DNA from: Quercus robur
Lineage: Eukaryota > Streptophyta > Magnoliopsida > Fagales > Fagaceae
Direction: 5' to 3'
Assembly: GCF_932294415.1 (NCBI RefSeq)
Contig: NC_065535.1
Span: 68,255,362-68,319,361, forward strand
Length of the DNA: 64,000 nucleotides
A model generated the notes under the pieces. That model made no database searches. It saw nothing but the letters and a program-made list of their open reading frames with translations, and was not told the DNA's origin. Shown piece by piece: positions 12,281 to 24,891 of the stretch. The translations under genes and the position numbers were made by a program. Numbering within the stretch: position 1 is the stretch's first letter; each line of letters begins with the position of its first letter.

Positions 12281-15200
12281 ATGGAAGTTACTTCAATACA
12301 CGGCAATCGCATTTTGTCTCCGCTTCGTTCTTCAATACACGGCAATCGTCCTCTCTCAGTCCTCTCTAGGGTTTCATTCTCAGCTCGGAGGAACCCTAGC
12401 CTCGCATCCAACTACCACTCGATTCGCCGGAGGAATCCATGCTCTGCGTCGAGCTCCGACACCTTGGTGGCCGGAAAAGATGGGAAGCCAAAGAATCGGG
12501 AAGTTGAGAGCAAGAAAGGGGAGGAGGAAGGTGAAGACTTGAAATCTTGGATGCACGAGAATGGCCTCCCGCCTTGCAAGGTTTTGCTCAAGGAAAGGCC
12601 CTCCCACGATGAGAAGCACAGTCCCATACATTACGTAGCTGCTAGTGAAGATCTTCAGGTCTGGAATTTGTGGCTCTTTCTTTAATGGGTTTGGTTTGGT
12701 TTTCTGATATTGTTGTTGCTATTGCAGGTGGGTGATGTTGCATTCTCTGTTCCGAATTCGCTGGTCGTGACGCTTGAGAGAGTTTTGGGGAACGAGACCA
12801 TTGGTAAGGTGCAATTTTTTGTTATGAGAGCATTTGTTCTTCTTCTTCTTCTTCTTGTTTCCAATCTTGGATTTTAACTGATTGTTGGAGCTAGAGCCTA
12901 TTGAGCTAGGGACCTTATAGACTTGAAAGATGAAGAATGTGAGTTAAAATTGGAATCCTGGTTTGATGGTTATGACTTAGAAATAGTTGAGGTTGTGTAT
13001 GCATTGTTGGTATAGACGAATTAATGAATTGAAGTTTATCAGGAACAATGTGCATTGTTGTTATTTATAGTAAAGTGCATGGTTTTATGCTCTTTTAGAC
13101 ATGGCAGAGTTACATTTCTGTGTATATATTAGTCAAAATGCTATGCAATTTAGAAGCAGTATTTAAAGCACCTATGCATGATGATGTAAAATGGGTCTCT
13201 ATGTGTGACAAGGCCTTAACAATCAATCTCAAACCACATCTACTCATAGTATTGGTTCCTCACTGTGGGGCCAAATCATACTCAAAAGGAGAGTTTGATC
13301 CTGGCTCAGAAGGAACGCTAGCTATATGCTTAACACATGCAAGTTGAACGTCGTTTTCGGGGAGCTGGGCAGAAGGAAAGTAGGCTCCTAGCTAAAGGTA
13401 GCTTGTCTTGCCCAGGAGGTGAGAACAGTTGAGAACAAAGTGATACGGCTGACTGGTATGGCTGGTCATGCTGCCAGGACTAGCTATGGATCTTCAATAT
13501 ACTAGTCAAGGTTGGCCGCCACATGTACTCTTTTATGCTATTCTATTATATTTGAAGTCATCCTCATTGTTACTTCCTTAATTGACACGATCTTTTTTTG
13601 CTACTTCTATTACTATTATTTTTGGTGTTCCTCTACCTTTTACTCTCCTCAACTTGAATCGATTCAATTTTTGTTATTGGTGTTTCAATCTTTTACTATC
13701 CCTCATCTATCAATAGGGTCAACCTGTAAATTTAAGTGAATTTCTTCATTTTGTATCCTATCTTTTCTAGTATAATCACTTCTTAACATTCTCCTTTAAG
13801 CTACACCTTCTTGTGAATATATTGTTTTTTAACAACCCAACATTTAGTACCATAGATCATAGCTAGTCTTATAGCAGCCTGATAAAAACTTAATAGGTAT
13901 TCACACAATACTCTTGATGTGTTTCATTTCATCCACCCTACTCTTATCTTATGATTCACATCCTCTTCGATCTCTCAATCTTATGAATTATTGATCCAAG
14001 ATATTGACTCTATGGTATATCTTGGCCATCAAGTCTTACACCCCTTTATCTTTATTTCTACTTTTTTTAAACTTAGATTAGTCCTACTTAACCAAAAGCC
14101 TTTAGATTATAAGTTCTCACCAAATTTCTATCTTGACATTGATTCCATGTCTAATTTCATCAACTATAACCATATCATCTGCAACAAGTATATACCAAGA
14201 GAGTCAAGAGACTTCCTCTTGAATCAATTTAGTGGAGCTCATCAATTTAGGCACTTCCTCTTGATTCAAGATGTTGTCAGCACTACTAAAAAAGAAAAAA
14301 AAAATTGTTATGAGATGAATGGTTATGTATGAATGGCGTTTGATGTAGGTAGGTTTGCTGCATGTGACTCAGGATAGACCTCTGAATCTTTGGTTTCAGA
14401 GTTGTATGATAAATATTAATGTCCTTGTGTATTGAGGTAAATAGGCTATATGCGGGGTGAAGATGGGAATAGCATGCTGGGTCGATCTTCAGAATCTTAT
14501 GGGAGTGAGGATTGCAGAAGGATTTGCTTCCTGTCCATGAAATCTAATTTGTGGATGGAGGCAGGGAAGCTGCTTTATTCAGAAGAATAGAAGTTTTCAT
14601 ACTGATGTGTCCATGCATCTGTTCCTCTCGAGCCAAAGGGGTGTGGATGTGCCATGGTTAATCATGGTGTTCACATTCTTTTTTAGCATCTTGCATAAAT
14701 GATGACTTCATTCATCAATTTAACTTGTACCAGCTACTTGATCCTTCATGCAGCGGAATTATTAACTACGAATAAATTGTCGGAATTGGCATGCTTGGCA
14801 TTGTATCTGATGTATGAGAAGAAGCAAGGGAAGAAGTCTTTCTGGTACCCATACATTAGAGAGCTTGATCGTCAACGAGGGAGAGGACAGCTTGCAGTGG
14901 AATCTCCCCTTCTATGGTCAGAAGCTGAACTGGCCTACCTAACAGGCAGCCCCATGAAGGTACTTTATGCCCTTCATTTAGCCTTTGATGAAAGATGCTA
15001 CGCTTCAGTTAAGTTGGCAGAATGCTTAATGGTTAATAAAGCTTAGTGTGTTCTGGTTGTGATGAATTAGGCTGAAGTTATTGGAAGGGCTGCAGGAATT
15101 AAAAGGGAGTACAATGAACTTGACACCGTCTGGTTTATGGCTGGGTCTCTGTTTCAGGTTATATTCTTCTATCCATATTTATTGGGCACTAGAAAACAAC

Positions 15201-17455
15201 GCTTGGTCTAGAGATCGTGTCAAGATGTGACTTCATTTTGATAAACTTTATTTGCATTTTTCAGCAATACCCATATGATATTCCTACTGAGGCCTTTTCA
15301 TTTGAGATATTCAAGCAAGCATTCGTTGCTGTTCAGTCTTGTGTTGTGCATTTGCAGGTAGGTTTCAACCTTTTGGGGTTATTTTTGTCACTATTATGAA
15401 AGCCCTACAGATCTAGCCACTCATGGAACCCCTTTACTTATGAAGAATAGGCTGCTATTGCAGCCTTTCATCCCCCTTGAGAGTATTTAGATTTATAATT
15501 TATTTCCTTCAAATCTAGAAAGTCAGTTTGGCTCGGCGATTTGCTTTGGTTCCTCTTGGACCACCATTGCTGGCTTACAGAAGCAACTGCAAGGCAATGT
15601 TAACTGCTGTTGATGGTGCTGTTCAGCTAGTGGTCGATCGTCCATACAAGGCTGGGGAGTCCATTGTTGTTTGGTATGATTTTTTATCACTTAATATCAT
15701 GTTACTGGCCACAAATACAAATTGCTCTTTTCCTCTATAGTGTCTCCTTTAAAAATTTAATGTATCATTTGCAGGTGTGGACCACAGCCTAACTCAAAAT
15801 TGCTTTTGAACTACGGTTTTGTTGATGAAGATAATTCTTATGATCGTTTGATAGTTGAGGTAAAATCTGGATATTTGCTGTTTGTAGTTTCTATATTATT
15901 CTTCAACTCTGTTGATTATGTTATATGCTGTATGTTCCAGGCTGCTTTAAATACTGAGGATCCTCAATACCAGGAGAAAAGAATGGTTGCTCAAAGAAAT
16001 GGAAAACTATCAGTTCAAGTTTTTCATGTATGGACAAAAAAAAAAAAATTATTTGGATATTTTTTCTTCTTTTATTGTTATTATTATTATTATTTTTTTT
16101 GTGGGGGGGGGGGGGGGGGGGTAGTGAAGGCTAATGTTTGGGAATTTCCCATGAGTAATTCAATGTGGTCCTTCTGCAGGTGTATGTGGGAAAGGAAAAA
16201 GAAGCTGTTGCAGATATGCTTCCTTATCTGCGTTTGGGTTATGTTTCAGATCCTTCTGAAATGCAATCTGTCATTTCTTCTCAAGGTCCTATTTGCCCGG
16301 TAAGTTTGTCTTATCGAATGCATGCTTAGGATGTGAATTCAATGTTTTTCATGTGGTGGATTTGAGGTATAATGCATGTATTGTCATGTAACTTTGAGGG
16401 CCATTTGCCAGTGCTGTTCCTGCCAATTTATATTGAGCTTTTTGTGTGTGTGCATGTGTGTGGGGTTGAGTGGGATAAATAAATGATTTTATTGCAAAAA
16501 AGCTATCTTGTGAATAATAAAAAGCACAAGATAGCCTAAAGAATTGCAACCTAAAATTTACAAGCAAAAGAAAGCAATTCAGTGAACTATGTTATAATAC
16601 CACTGTCACTGAGACCAGACAGTTGACCATTTACAAAGTAATCTAAGAAAATAAATATTCAACTGTGTTTCTGGGACTCTGCTTCCTCAAAAGTGCGGTA
16701 ATTCCACTCCTTCCACAAAACCCACATCAGACACTAGGGAGCTAATTTCTACACAGCAGAGGAACATTTACCAAACCAATTACGCCAACCAGCCAGGAGA
16801 TCAAACACTTTACGTGGCATCACCCAGCTAATGCCAAAAAGATCAAACCAATTTATATGCATTTTAAGATTGATGATTCATGTCTAGCTGTGTTTCAATG
16901 AGCCAGAAATGTCCTCTGCTTGTTCCTTATCTTTTCTATGTTTTTTAATGAGTACATAGGACAATAATATGGTATTTTGTGCTTCTGAATCCTCAGAGTC
17001 ATGTGATTATTGGTGCGCTATTATTTAGTAACTGAGAATAGATCTTATTGTTTAATGTATTCTTATGGTGATAATTTTTTGAATGTTGTAGGTGAGCCCT
17101 TGTATGGAACGAGCAGTGTTGGACCAACTCGCTGATTACTTTAAGAAACGGCTTGCTGCCTACCCTACTACATTAGGCGAGGATGAGTCTTTGGTAATCT
17201 TGGCTTCTCCAAATTTGTAACTGAATGTTGATTAGACCTAGTTTATTTCTTCCAAAACTTTTGTTGATATTTTGTCTATTACATTAGTTGGCAGACAGTA
17301 CTCTTAACCCGAAGAAGCGAGTTGCTACTCAGCTTATTAAGTTGGAAAAGAAAATGCTTCATGCATGCCTGCAGGCAACAGTTGATTTGATAAACCAGTT
17401 ACCAGATGACACTGTATCTCCATGCCCAGCTCCTTATGCCCCTTTATTGAAATAA
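12281..17455 (+). CDS. SET-domain protein of the Rubisco LSMT-like family, predicted plastid (At3g07670/At5g14260-like)
   Basis: Eleven exons with canonical borders: 12281-12658, 12728-12803, 14754-14959, 15071-15157, 15265-15357, 15519-15673, 15775-15859, 15941-16027, 16180-16299, 17092-17193 and 17288-17455, giving 518 residues in one frame. The first ~60 residues are rich in Ser and Arg and poor in acidic residues, as in a chloroplast transit peptide. A split SET domain follows, ending in KLLLNYGFVDEDNSYDR. Then comes the Rubisco LSMT substrate-binding-like domain (LDQLADYFKKRLAAYPTT, LEKKMLHACLQATVDLINQL). Family members methylate lysines of plastid proteins, but where they have the SET signature NHS this protein reads VPLGPPLLAYRSNCKAML, so catalysis is doubtful. 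Introns carry a mitochondrial rRNA fragment and an RTE remnant. I recognise the subfamily but do not know its substrate. Confidence 0.93.
13271..13442 (+). pseudogene. rrn18: Nuclear copy of the 5' end of mitochondrial 18S rRNA (rrn18), in intron 2 of the SET gene
   Basis: The stretch contains GAGTTTGATCCTGGCTCAGA, the conserved 5' end of bacterial-type small-subunit rRNA. It continues with AACGCTAGCTATATGCTTAA and GGGGAGCTGGGCAGAAGG, which I recognise as plant mitochondrial rrn18 rather than plastid 16S. Similarity stops abruptly after GAGAACAAAG near 13442, so only about 170 bases of a gene of roughly 1.9 kb are present. It is an organelle-to-nucleus transfer, not a working rRNA gene. It would be spliced out with the intron. 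Confidence 0.87.
13485..14260 (-). mobile_element. RTE-type LINE fragment (3' part of reverse transcriptase) in intron 2 of the SET gene
   Basis: The minus strand around 14190-14090 reads LVADDMVIVDEIRHGINVKI, matching the catalytic FADD block and following helix of plant RTE reverse transcriptases. Further on (about 14040-13780) come remnants of the QYLGSII-type block. Many stops show old decay. The 3' part (13485-13730) also resembles 23050-23290. It lies antisense to the host gene and directly after the mitochondrial fragment. Confidence 0.72.
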
Positions 17456-18415
17456 AAGGCATCTCTCTCTCTCACTCCCTCTGCATGTCTGTTGCCTCTA
17501 TCTTGTTCATCACGCTTGTGTTGATATGTATATTATTGTTTTACAGAAATTGAATATCCTTTGTATACTTGCAAACTTTGGGAACTTCTTTGCAGTACAT
17601 GGGTATATCAGTTCAAAAGGGAGTTCATAATCCAGGTCAGTTGACTAAAATTTCATGAGTCTGATAGGCAGTGAAGCCAAGTTAATATGTAGCATTTATC
17701 TGTGTTTAGGACACAAGATCTAACAAAATCACCTTAAAACATAAACAAAATTCTACTGTTGAACCCCTTAATCATGAAGTACAAGGTTGATTGTACTCTA
17801 TTCCATACAATTTATTGAATTTAAGAATTTGGAAAATTAATTATGTGACTCCTGGAAATTGTATTAGAATAGAACAAACAATGAATTTTTTGGAGTGAAC
17901 TGAAGGTTCTCTTAGAAGATGCAAACTAGTAAGATTTGCCCCTTCATCAGTCAGTTCTTATGCCTTAATGGATTTTCCTTTCTTAATTTGCAGGTATGTA
18001 TAAGAAGCTGTGTTCCGTGTAGTGCAACCAATGACTGCAAATTAAATGGTCACCTACTGTAGTAGCTATTCAAGAGAGTGAATCATGCATCTTCAGGAGA
18101 GTGCATGTTTTATTGGTCCCTTGACATATTATTCAACAACCTTCCCTCGTTCTCACAACTTCGTTCCTCAAAAGGTGTAACCATGTCTTTCTTTCCTCAA
18201 AAGTTGTAACTATATCGACAAATGCCCATGGGATTGCCTCTTGGTGAAGGAGTGGAAAAGAAAAATAGAATACATTCACTTTAGGGATGCATAGATATTT
18301 TTAGGTATGTCTTTGTAAATGCAGACTGAATTCCAATGACCAATCTAATTCAATTATTTTTCTGTAATTTGTGCAATTCAGTACCTTTTTTTTTTTAATG
18401 GATGCAGCGGAAGCT

Positions 18416-18485
18416 GTGCACACAGCATTTTTTAATTGAATGGATGAAAGGTGAACACAGCATTTTTTAATTAAATGGATGAAAC
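18416..18485. repeat. Tandem duplication, 35-bp unit x2
   Basis: Two adjacent copies starting GTGCACACAG (18416) and GTGAACACAG (18451), both followed by CATTTTTTAATT and ATGGATGAAA, differ at only a few bases. Confidence 0.9.
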
Positions 18486-18670
18486 GCTAATTAGACTGGC
18501 CTAAAGAAACTGCCAAGTTGCCAACTAGCAGTAAAAACTAAAAAGAAAGCCATTCTATACATACAACGGGAAAACAGATATTTGAACATTGGATATCTTA
18601 ATTGAATTTTAAAAAAATCATGTGACAACGGCACTAAAATGCAGATGCAGAGCCAAAGCCGAACAGGAAG

Positions 18671-18781
18671 TTTGCAGTTTCACTAAATACTATTGTTTGA
18701 ATTAAGTTATGCGTAAATAATCAAAGTTTGCGTTTTCACTAAATAATATTGTTTGAATCAAGTTATGCATAAACAATTATC
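18671..18781. repeat. Tandem duplication, 56-bp unit x2
   Basis: Copies begin TTTGCAGTTTCACTAAATA (18671) and TTTGCGTTTTCACTAAATA (18727) and stay aligned to about 18781. They lie just downstream of the kelch gene stop codon. Confidence 0.9.
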
Positions 18782-18931
18782 TGGCTTGGCTACAGGTAAG
18801 GCAAAATTGTGAAGTCAAAATATAATCATGGTTTCAATATGACCTGGATCTATAAAGATTAAAAGTACTCTGGCTAAAAAAGATGGGAAAACTATAATAA
18901 GCTTAAAAGTGGTTTGATGAGACAAAAGTAA

Positions 18932-21900
18932 TCACAAACTTAATTTAGTTCTCCACATATCTCCAATGACCTTCCTCGGCTGTGGATTGTCTGGCCCTCT
19001 GTCCCGCTGTCCAGATGTAAAATACAACCATCCATCCCAGAAACCAGCTAATGCAGTTTTCACACGGAAAGGAAGCTTTCCAATCACTGACCATGTCTGT
19101 TTTTGGTAAAAATAAAAAATAAAAAATAAAAAAGATAAATCCTCAAATGTTCAACAGTGAGTTACCATTAGAAATAAGGTGTTCCAACAAATGCAAATAT
19201 GCAATTAGAATGTCATACACAATAGTTAGACAAACCACAACTGTTCTGTATTTTTTTCCTTTGACATGAAACTGTTGTGGTTTTTCATGTTTAGAGGACA
19301 GCAATTTGTAACCATGAACCCAAGATCTGGTTCTTGTCAGGAGTTGTAGTGGCATGTTTACAGAAAATGTTATAGAATAAGTGAAAACCACGGTTCCTGA
19401 CAATTCTTCACAATCACCAACCATCTTATGTGACTGGTGATGTAAAGAAAGACAAATCCATTGTTTGGATATATGCATTCTTGTAAGTGTAGTCCATGTT
19501 TAAGAAGAGAAGTTCATGATATCATACATCACAATAAAGGATAGAATAAGAAGCGACTACATGTATGAGAAGCTACCAAGTGAGAACAAGAGGAAAAGTA
19601 GGACAAGATGGTTCTAACGAGTGAAACAAAGACCAATAACTGCAACAGTAGGAAATGGTTCAATTACTAAAGGTCCCATAAGAACAAGAATATGGCCATA
19701 AAGGACTTGGGTGGGAAGTATGTGAACAAATATGACGATTTTAACATAAGTATCTAGATAATCTTAACGGCAACAAAGGCTTCATGTAACTGATTGCTGA
19801 CCCCAAATTTTATTATAAGTTTTACTTCACCAAATAATTTTCTTACCTATGAATTACTAATTACCCGAGTAGTTCTCTCTCAAGAAAAAAAAAAAATTAC
19901 CCGAGTAGTTCATTTCATTGAACTGGATATATTTTATTTATCAAGGAGGCTCCAAAAGAGATAGATTCTATAGAATGATGCATATATCAATATTTGGAGT
20001 CTTCTAATGATGGGACTAGATCATACCTGTGAGTCTAAATGAAATTGGAACACTTCCCCAACCAGGATCATTCTTTTGTTCACTGGATGCTTTTCTGTTG
20101 TACCTCCAGTGATGATAATTGAATTGTTGACAATCACCCAAGCGCACTCTATATGGGAGTTGGGTTTGGGCATAGGTGGCAACACTTTCCATTTCATTTC
20201 ATCATCCAGCATATAAACATCACCGTAAACTACCTGAGTCAGTGAAGAATATAATAATAATATAAAAATCAAGACAAAAATAAACAAGAAATAGATTAGT
20301 CTATGGAAAGTTCTTTAAATTAGTGCATGTCAGAGATTATGCAAACAAATGCCATATTTTCTGTTCATTATGCTAAAATACTACAGCTAACCAATTTATC
20401 CATGTGTAGTATGTAAATGGCATGCATCATGAACATTACAACCTACTACTGATAACCAAACCAAGCACAATAGTACCTCATGCCTGCGGGAGCACTTAAA
20501 AATTGGGGACCCAGGTTTAGCCATAAAATCACCCTCTTGACCACCAATAATAAAAAGTTTATCATTGGCCACAACACAAGCCCTGTTACAAAATTGAAGA
20601 AAAAATTAGATCCAAAAAAAAAAAAAAAAAAAAAATCTCACACCTTTTTAGTCAGCAAAGTATACCATGCAACTTCCAAAATGGTGTGTCCCATGAATAC
20701 CCACATGTACTACGTCTAAAGCTTCTTTTTGTTTTCTAACTCACCCCTTTAATAAATTATTGTTACCTTAAAAAGAAAAGGAAAAAAAAAAAGGCATTCT
20801 TCCCTAACGTGCAACTTGAATGATATGAACGTTTTAGATGTCCTAACAGAATTCCAATAGAATTACATAAACCCAGGAAATCAACAAACCTATGTGGTCC
20901 CCCACGTGGAATGGGTACTTCAGTCCGCCATTGTTTCTCCAACACTTTGCCATCCTTTACTGCAATACTCCACTGCTCCAACCCAGGTGTGTGGCGATTC
21001 TCCTTGCTGCCACCCATCACATGTAGTCTGCCTCTCCATAATTGAGTCGCTGGAGAATACCTGAAAATTCCACCTGTTAAACCCCTTTTCAGTTAAGGTC
21101 TTAACCAAATGACTTGATTTACATGCATTCAGGCACCATAGAACTCTGCTAGCATCTCAATAGATTGCCAGTTTCAAGCTGAGACTGAAGAGAATTGTTT
21201 AGTAATATTGGTCAGTGTGTAATTCTTCAAACTACAAATCCATTATTTAAGGTTATGCTAGTCCTGGTATGTCACTCTTCTCACCAACTACTATTAGGCA
21301 GACTAGGGCATTATAAAGTTATTCCAATAAGCTAATTGCAATTTCTGCTGCTACCATGATTGCAATCACATGCTAGCACATCCAGAAGCTAGTCCAGGAA
21401 CTGCTTTTCCCCCCACTACAAATGTTGCAGAACTTGTTAAGGCATAAGGAAGCTAAAATTGGAAAACAATGTGAGATAATCCAGATTTTTGGATTTTTAA
21501 GCATTATGACTTATGAGAGTGTGATATAAAGTTGCAACAAAAAATTTGCAATATCTTTCACAGATTTGGTAAGAAAATAGGGAACTTTTGACAACAGGGT
21601 GATAAAGCGAGGAAATCCAACATGCCAAGATTAAGCACAGTTAAAACTTGCGTGGTATTTGCATGAATGTTCAGAAGGGAGTGATGAATATAGGATAAAA
21701 TTTCAAGTGAAATACTTTCCAACACAGTGCAACAAGTGTGCATCTTACTAAACTCATAGGGTTCATGAACAGTCTAATTTGTCTAGGTTAATCCTATCTA
21801 TTGCATACAAAACTATTTATAATTCAAAGTAACAAGAATGGACCAGCAACATAGTCTTACAGCAAAAAAACGGATTATGTCTCTGGAAACTCTTATACAT

Positions 21901-23920
21901 ATACATGATCACATGTAACAGAGACACACAAACATGAGCATTTATTATTTTTCACTCATGGTTACCTACAGCATATACAAGAAAGCTACATAATCAGAAG
22001 ACAGAGTCGAAACTTAGCATGTGAAAATTTATTTTTAGATCATAGCAACAAACAAGTGAATTTCACACGAAACAAGAACAAAATTGCATTTCCAGAAGGA
22101 AATATAGCACAGTTAACACATATCCTAATCAGTTCACCTACCTTGGGGCCGGTAATGGTGGCATGGACCTCCATTTCTTTGTCTCAGTGTCCAGCACAAA
22201 TGTATGAGAAGTAGGCCCTCTGCATTGGGGGCCATACTGTCCTGAGACTACATATATGTATCTTCCATCAGTTACCACTCCTAAATGTGAATGCCCCATC
22301 TCTTTGGGCATATCAAACCTCCCTCCCCATGTATTGCTAGTGAAATTGTATATGTCAACATGAGAGTGCACCTACAAGACATAAACATAGGCATAAGCAA
22401 AGATCATCAATATCAATGATTTGAAATTGTCTTAAATATATTCCAATATCTGACTGAGTTACATTTTATATATTCTGGTGATGCCTCAATAAGGGTCAAA
22501 GAAGTACAATCCTAGTCCAAAAACAAAAGGGTTCAACCTGTCAATGATGTCCTATTGAAGCATAACTAGCATTGAACTTGAATATTGAACAATCAAAATA
22601 TTCAGATATTGATAGATTCTCACATAGTCAAGTGTGCGATATCCTGCAAACACATATAAAAGATTTTTAATCTGTACGGATGCTCCATCAAGACGAGGTA
22701 CTGGTGCTGGTGGCATCTCCTCCCATTGTAATTCAGGTGCAGGTAAATCAGCAAAAGTTGCGGATAAAAATCTCTCAGGTGTGCGTTCTTTTCTACCTTT
22801 AACATCTTCTCTCTACAAAATATAAGACCATTCAGAATTCAATTGTACCAAACCACATTATAGTAAATAAGGGAATCCACCAAGGGGGTGAATGATCAGA
22901 ACGAGACAAGTATCCTAACAGAGTCAAACAAGTTCGGATTTTGATAAGCAAGCCTAACAAGTTAAGATAGGATAAGCTTTTCAATTTCTAAAATCCAAAA
23001 ACAATTTACAAATACTCAATACAACAACAACAAATCCTTAGTACCAAAACTACGAAGTCTGCTATGGATCCTCAACAAACTAATCAGAATGTTTCACATG
23101 TATTCCTCTCTGCCATTCTATCATATTCAAAATCAATGTTCTTCATCACCTCCTTAATTAACGTGTCAATTTTTACTACTACTACTACTACTAGTGACTA
23201 GTGAGTAGTGATAGTTTAGGTCTTCTTCTCCCTCTTTTTGTTCCCTCCACTTGAATCTAATCACTCTTCCTCGCTAGCACATTCTATTTTATTTTGCTCC
23301 GTTTTCTCAATGATCAAAGGAATAATAAAGAAAAAGAAAATTGAGCTTGTGCTAAACAAAATGGTTTGTAACCATGCCTCATGAAGTTACAGTGACTACA
23401 ATTGAAGCCCACCAAATAAAAAATAAAACAAAATACATGTGAGTATAGGATCAAATGGAATCCCCCAAAAAACAAGCATACTAGATTGAATAAATATCCG
23501 TTTGTAAAAGTTTCTTTCTTTTTTTTTCTTTAAATCATATGAGTGGAAACAAAACAACAAAAATCCAAAAAAATTCATTTCCATATCCTTTTCTCGGTTT
23601 TCCCGGCTACCCCATTAGATCAAAAGTAAATGAAAATGTAACATCGAATGGAAACTCAAATTGGGTATCCGAGAAATGGCACATTTGGTTAAAGTGCTTA
23701 CCTTGTCATCTGTTTTGGCAGTGGCATTTGGTACAGCTATAATCCCAGATTTCTCAAGTGCCCAGTTCGATGCAACAGACAAGTAAGCAGAACCAGCAGA
23801 CGAGTAAGACGAAGTCCAAAGAAAATCTGCAATGAGGGCCGCTCCTAAAAGACCTGCACAAGATGTTAGAAACACTAACTTTGTGGAAGAGGAATGGTAC
23901 TTATGATTAAACCTGGCCAT
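18932..23920 (-). CDS. Membrane-anchored kelch-repeat protein (At3g27220-like)
   Basis: Seven exons on the minus strand with canonical borders: 23920-23702, 22812-22624, 22371-22142, 21060-20890, 20582-20477, 20233-20027 and 19096-18932, giving 428 residues, close to the Arabidopsis relative. Residues ~14-34 form a hydrophobic helix (LVFLTSCAGLLGAALIADFLW) after a short basic N-terminus, which suggests a signal anchor. From about residue 90 kelch blades follow: QIKNLLYVFAGYRTLDYV, GRYIYVVSGQYG, GRLHVMGGSKENRHTPGLEQ, NDKLFIIGGQEGDF, NSIIITGGTTEKHP and DGWLYFTSGQRDRGP. Together they predict a galactose-oxidase-type beta-propeller on the far side of an endomembrane. No catalytic residues are evident; a binding or scaffold role is inference. 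Intron 1 carries an RTE remnant. Transcription converges on the SET gene. Confidence 0.93.
23050..23290 (-). mobile_element. RTE-type LINE 3' fragment in intron 1 of the kelch gene
   Basis: It is similar to 13485-13730 over about 230 bases (GCTATGGATC, CCATTCTATCATATTCAAA, CCTCCTTAATTAACGTGTCA, CTCCACTTGAATC). An ACT trinucleotide run sits inside at about 23177-23193. It lies in the same orientation as the host gene. Confidence 0.55.
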
Positions 23921-24313
23921 TTTTCATAAAAATCCCATAAAACCAAGCAACCCATTTATATATAGGGAAAGAGAAAAGAGGGTGTCTGAATAAGGAGAAG
24001 AAGAAGAACACAAGTTTGAGGAACAAAAAGAGTTGGGCGCCAATTGTTTTGTGCCTTTTGTTTCACTTTTGCATGTGCCATGTTTTTCGGTTTCCTTCGG
24101 TGGTTAAAATTACTGCGGCACTCTGGCTTTTTTTTTTTAATGGTTTTTGCTTTTTAGTTTAGTTTTTTCCAATGAATTTATTTCTTTATCTGCTGGATTC
24201 ACGCGGTGTTTTTTTTTTTAAAGGGAAAATCGAGGGGAAAAAGATATAACATTTCTAAAAATTGACCATTAAAATTTGGGATGAGTTTAATTTTGTACCC
24301 TAAAATTTGGAAA

Positions 24314-24461
24314 ATTATTAAATACTCTCGGAGTATCATAAATGTGTATTCCCTCCTCTCACATGAATGGTGGGTCTCACCATTAATTTAATTAGTAGAA
24401 CCCACCATTCATGTGAGAGGAGGGAGTACACATTTATAATACTCCGGGAGTATACAATAAT
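24314..24461. mobile_element. Foldback MITE with near-perfect 62-bp arms
   Basis: Arms 24314-24375 and 24400-24461 are reverse complements with only a few mismatches (core CCTCCTCTCACATGAATGG) around a 24-base loop. The element is about 148 bp and has no coding capacity. It lies about 390 bp upstream of the kelch start codon, in or near its promoter. The superfamily is unclear. Transcribed, it would form one long hairpin. Confidence 0.82.
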
Positions 24462-24891
24462 TTCTCCTAAAATTTAAAATTTTGATTTAGTCCTCCGGTA
24501 TTGCCTATTGTTTTGATTGAGAGCTCTTTCTTACATGCCCATGTTGAGTTGTCCACTAAATATCAAATAAACTCAAAACAACATAATTAAAATTCACTCG
24601 AAATTACGACATTTTGAATCCACTAAATCCACATCTAAAATCAGGCGCTATTTAAAGAGTACACATTATTAATTACAAATAATTCAATTACCTAAAAAAA
24701 AGAAAAACAAAGTTTGAAGAATGACCAAGTCGGGTAAGCCCAATGCCAATCCCCTTCACATCGATAATCCATGGCCTCCGCAATTCTAAAGTGAAAATGT
24801 TTGTTTATGTAATTTTCAATTTTTTAGAGATTTTATTTTAATTCTTCAACTTTTAAGTTATTTAATTGATACAGAGTAACAAAAATGACAT

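Larger units (their letters stand above)
17456..18931. other. Intergenic stretch between two convergent genes (3' UTRs)
   Basis: The space contains the presumed 3' UTRs of the SET gene (left) and the kelch gene (right). A CT-rich run follows the SET stop codon. No coding potential is visible. It contains two short tandem duplications, listed separately. Confidence 0.6.

Noticed and set aside
13271-13442. Working rRNA gene, bacterial contamination, or plastid 16S
   Set aside because: Only about 170 bases are present inside an intron, and the sequence after the universal 5' end fits plant mitochondria, not bacteria or plastids.
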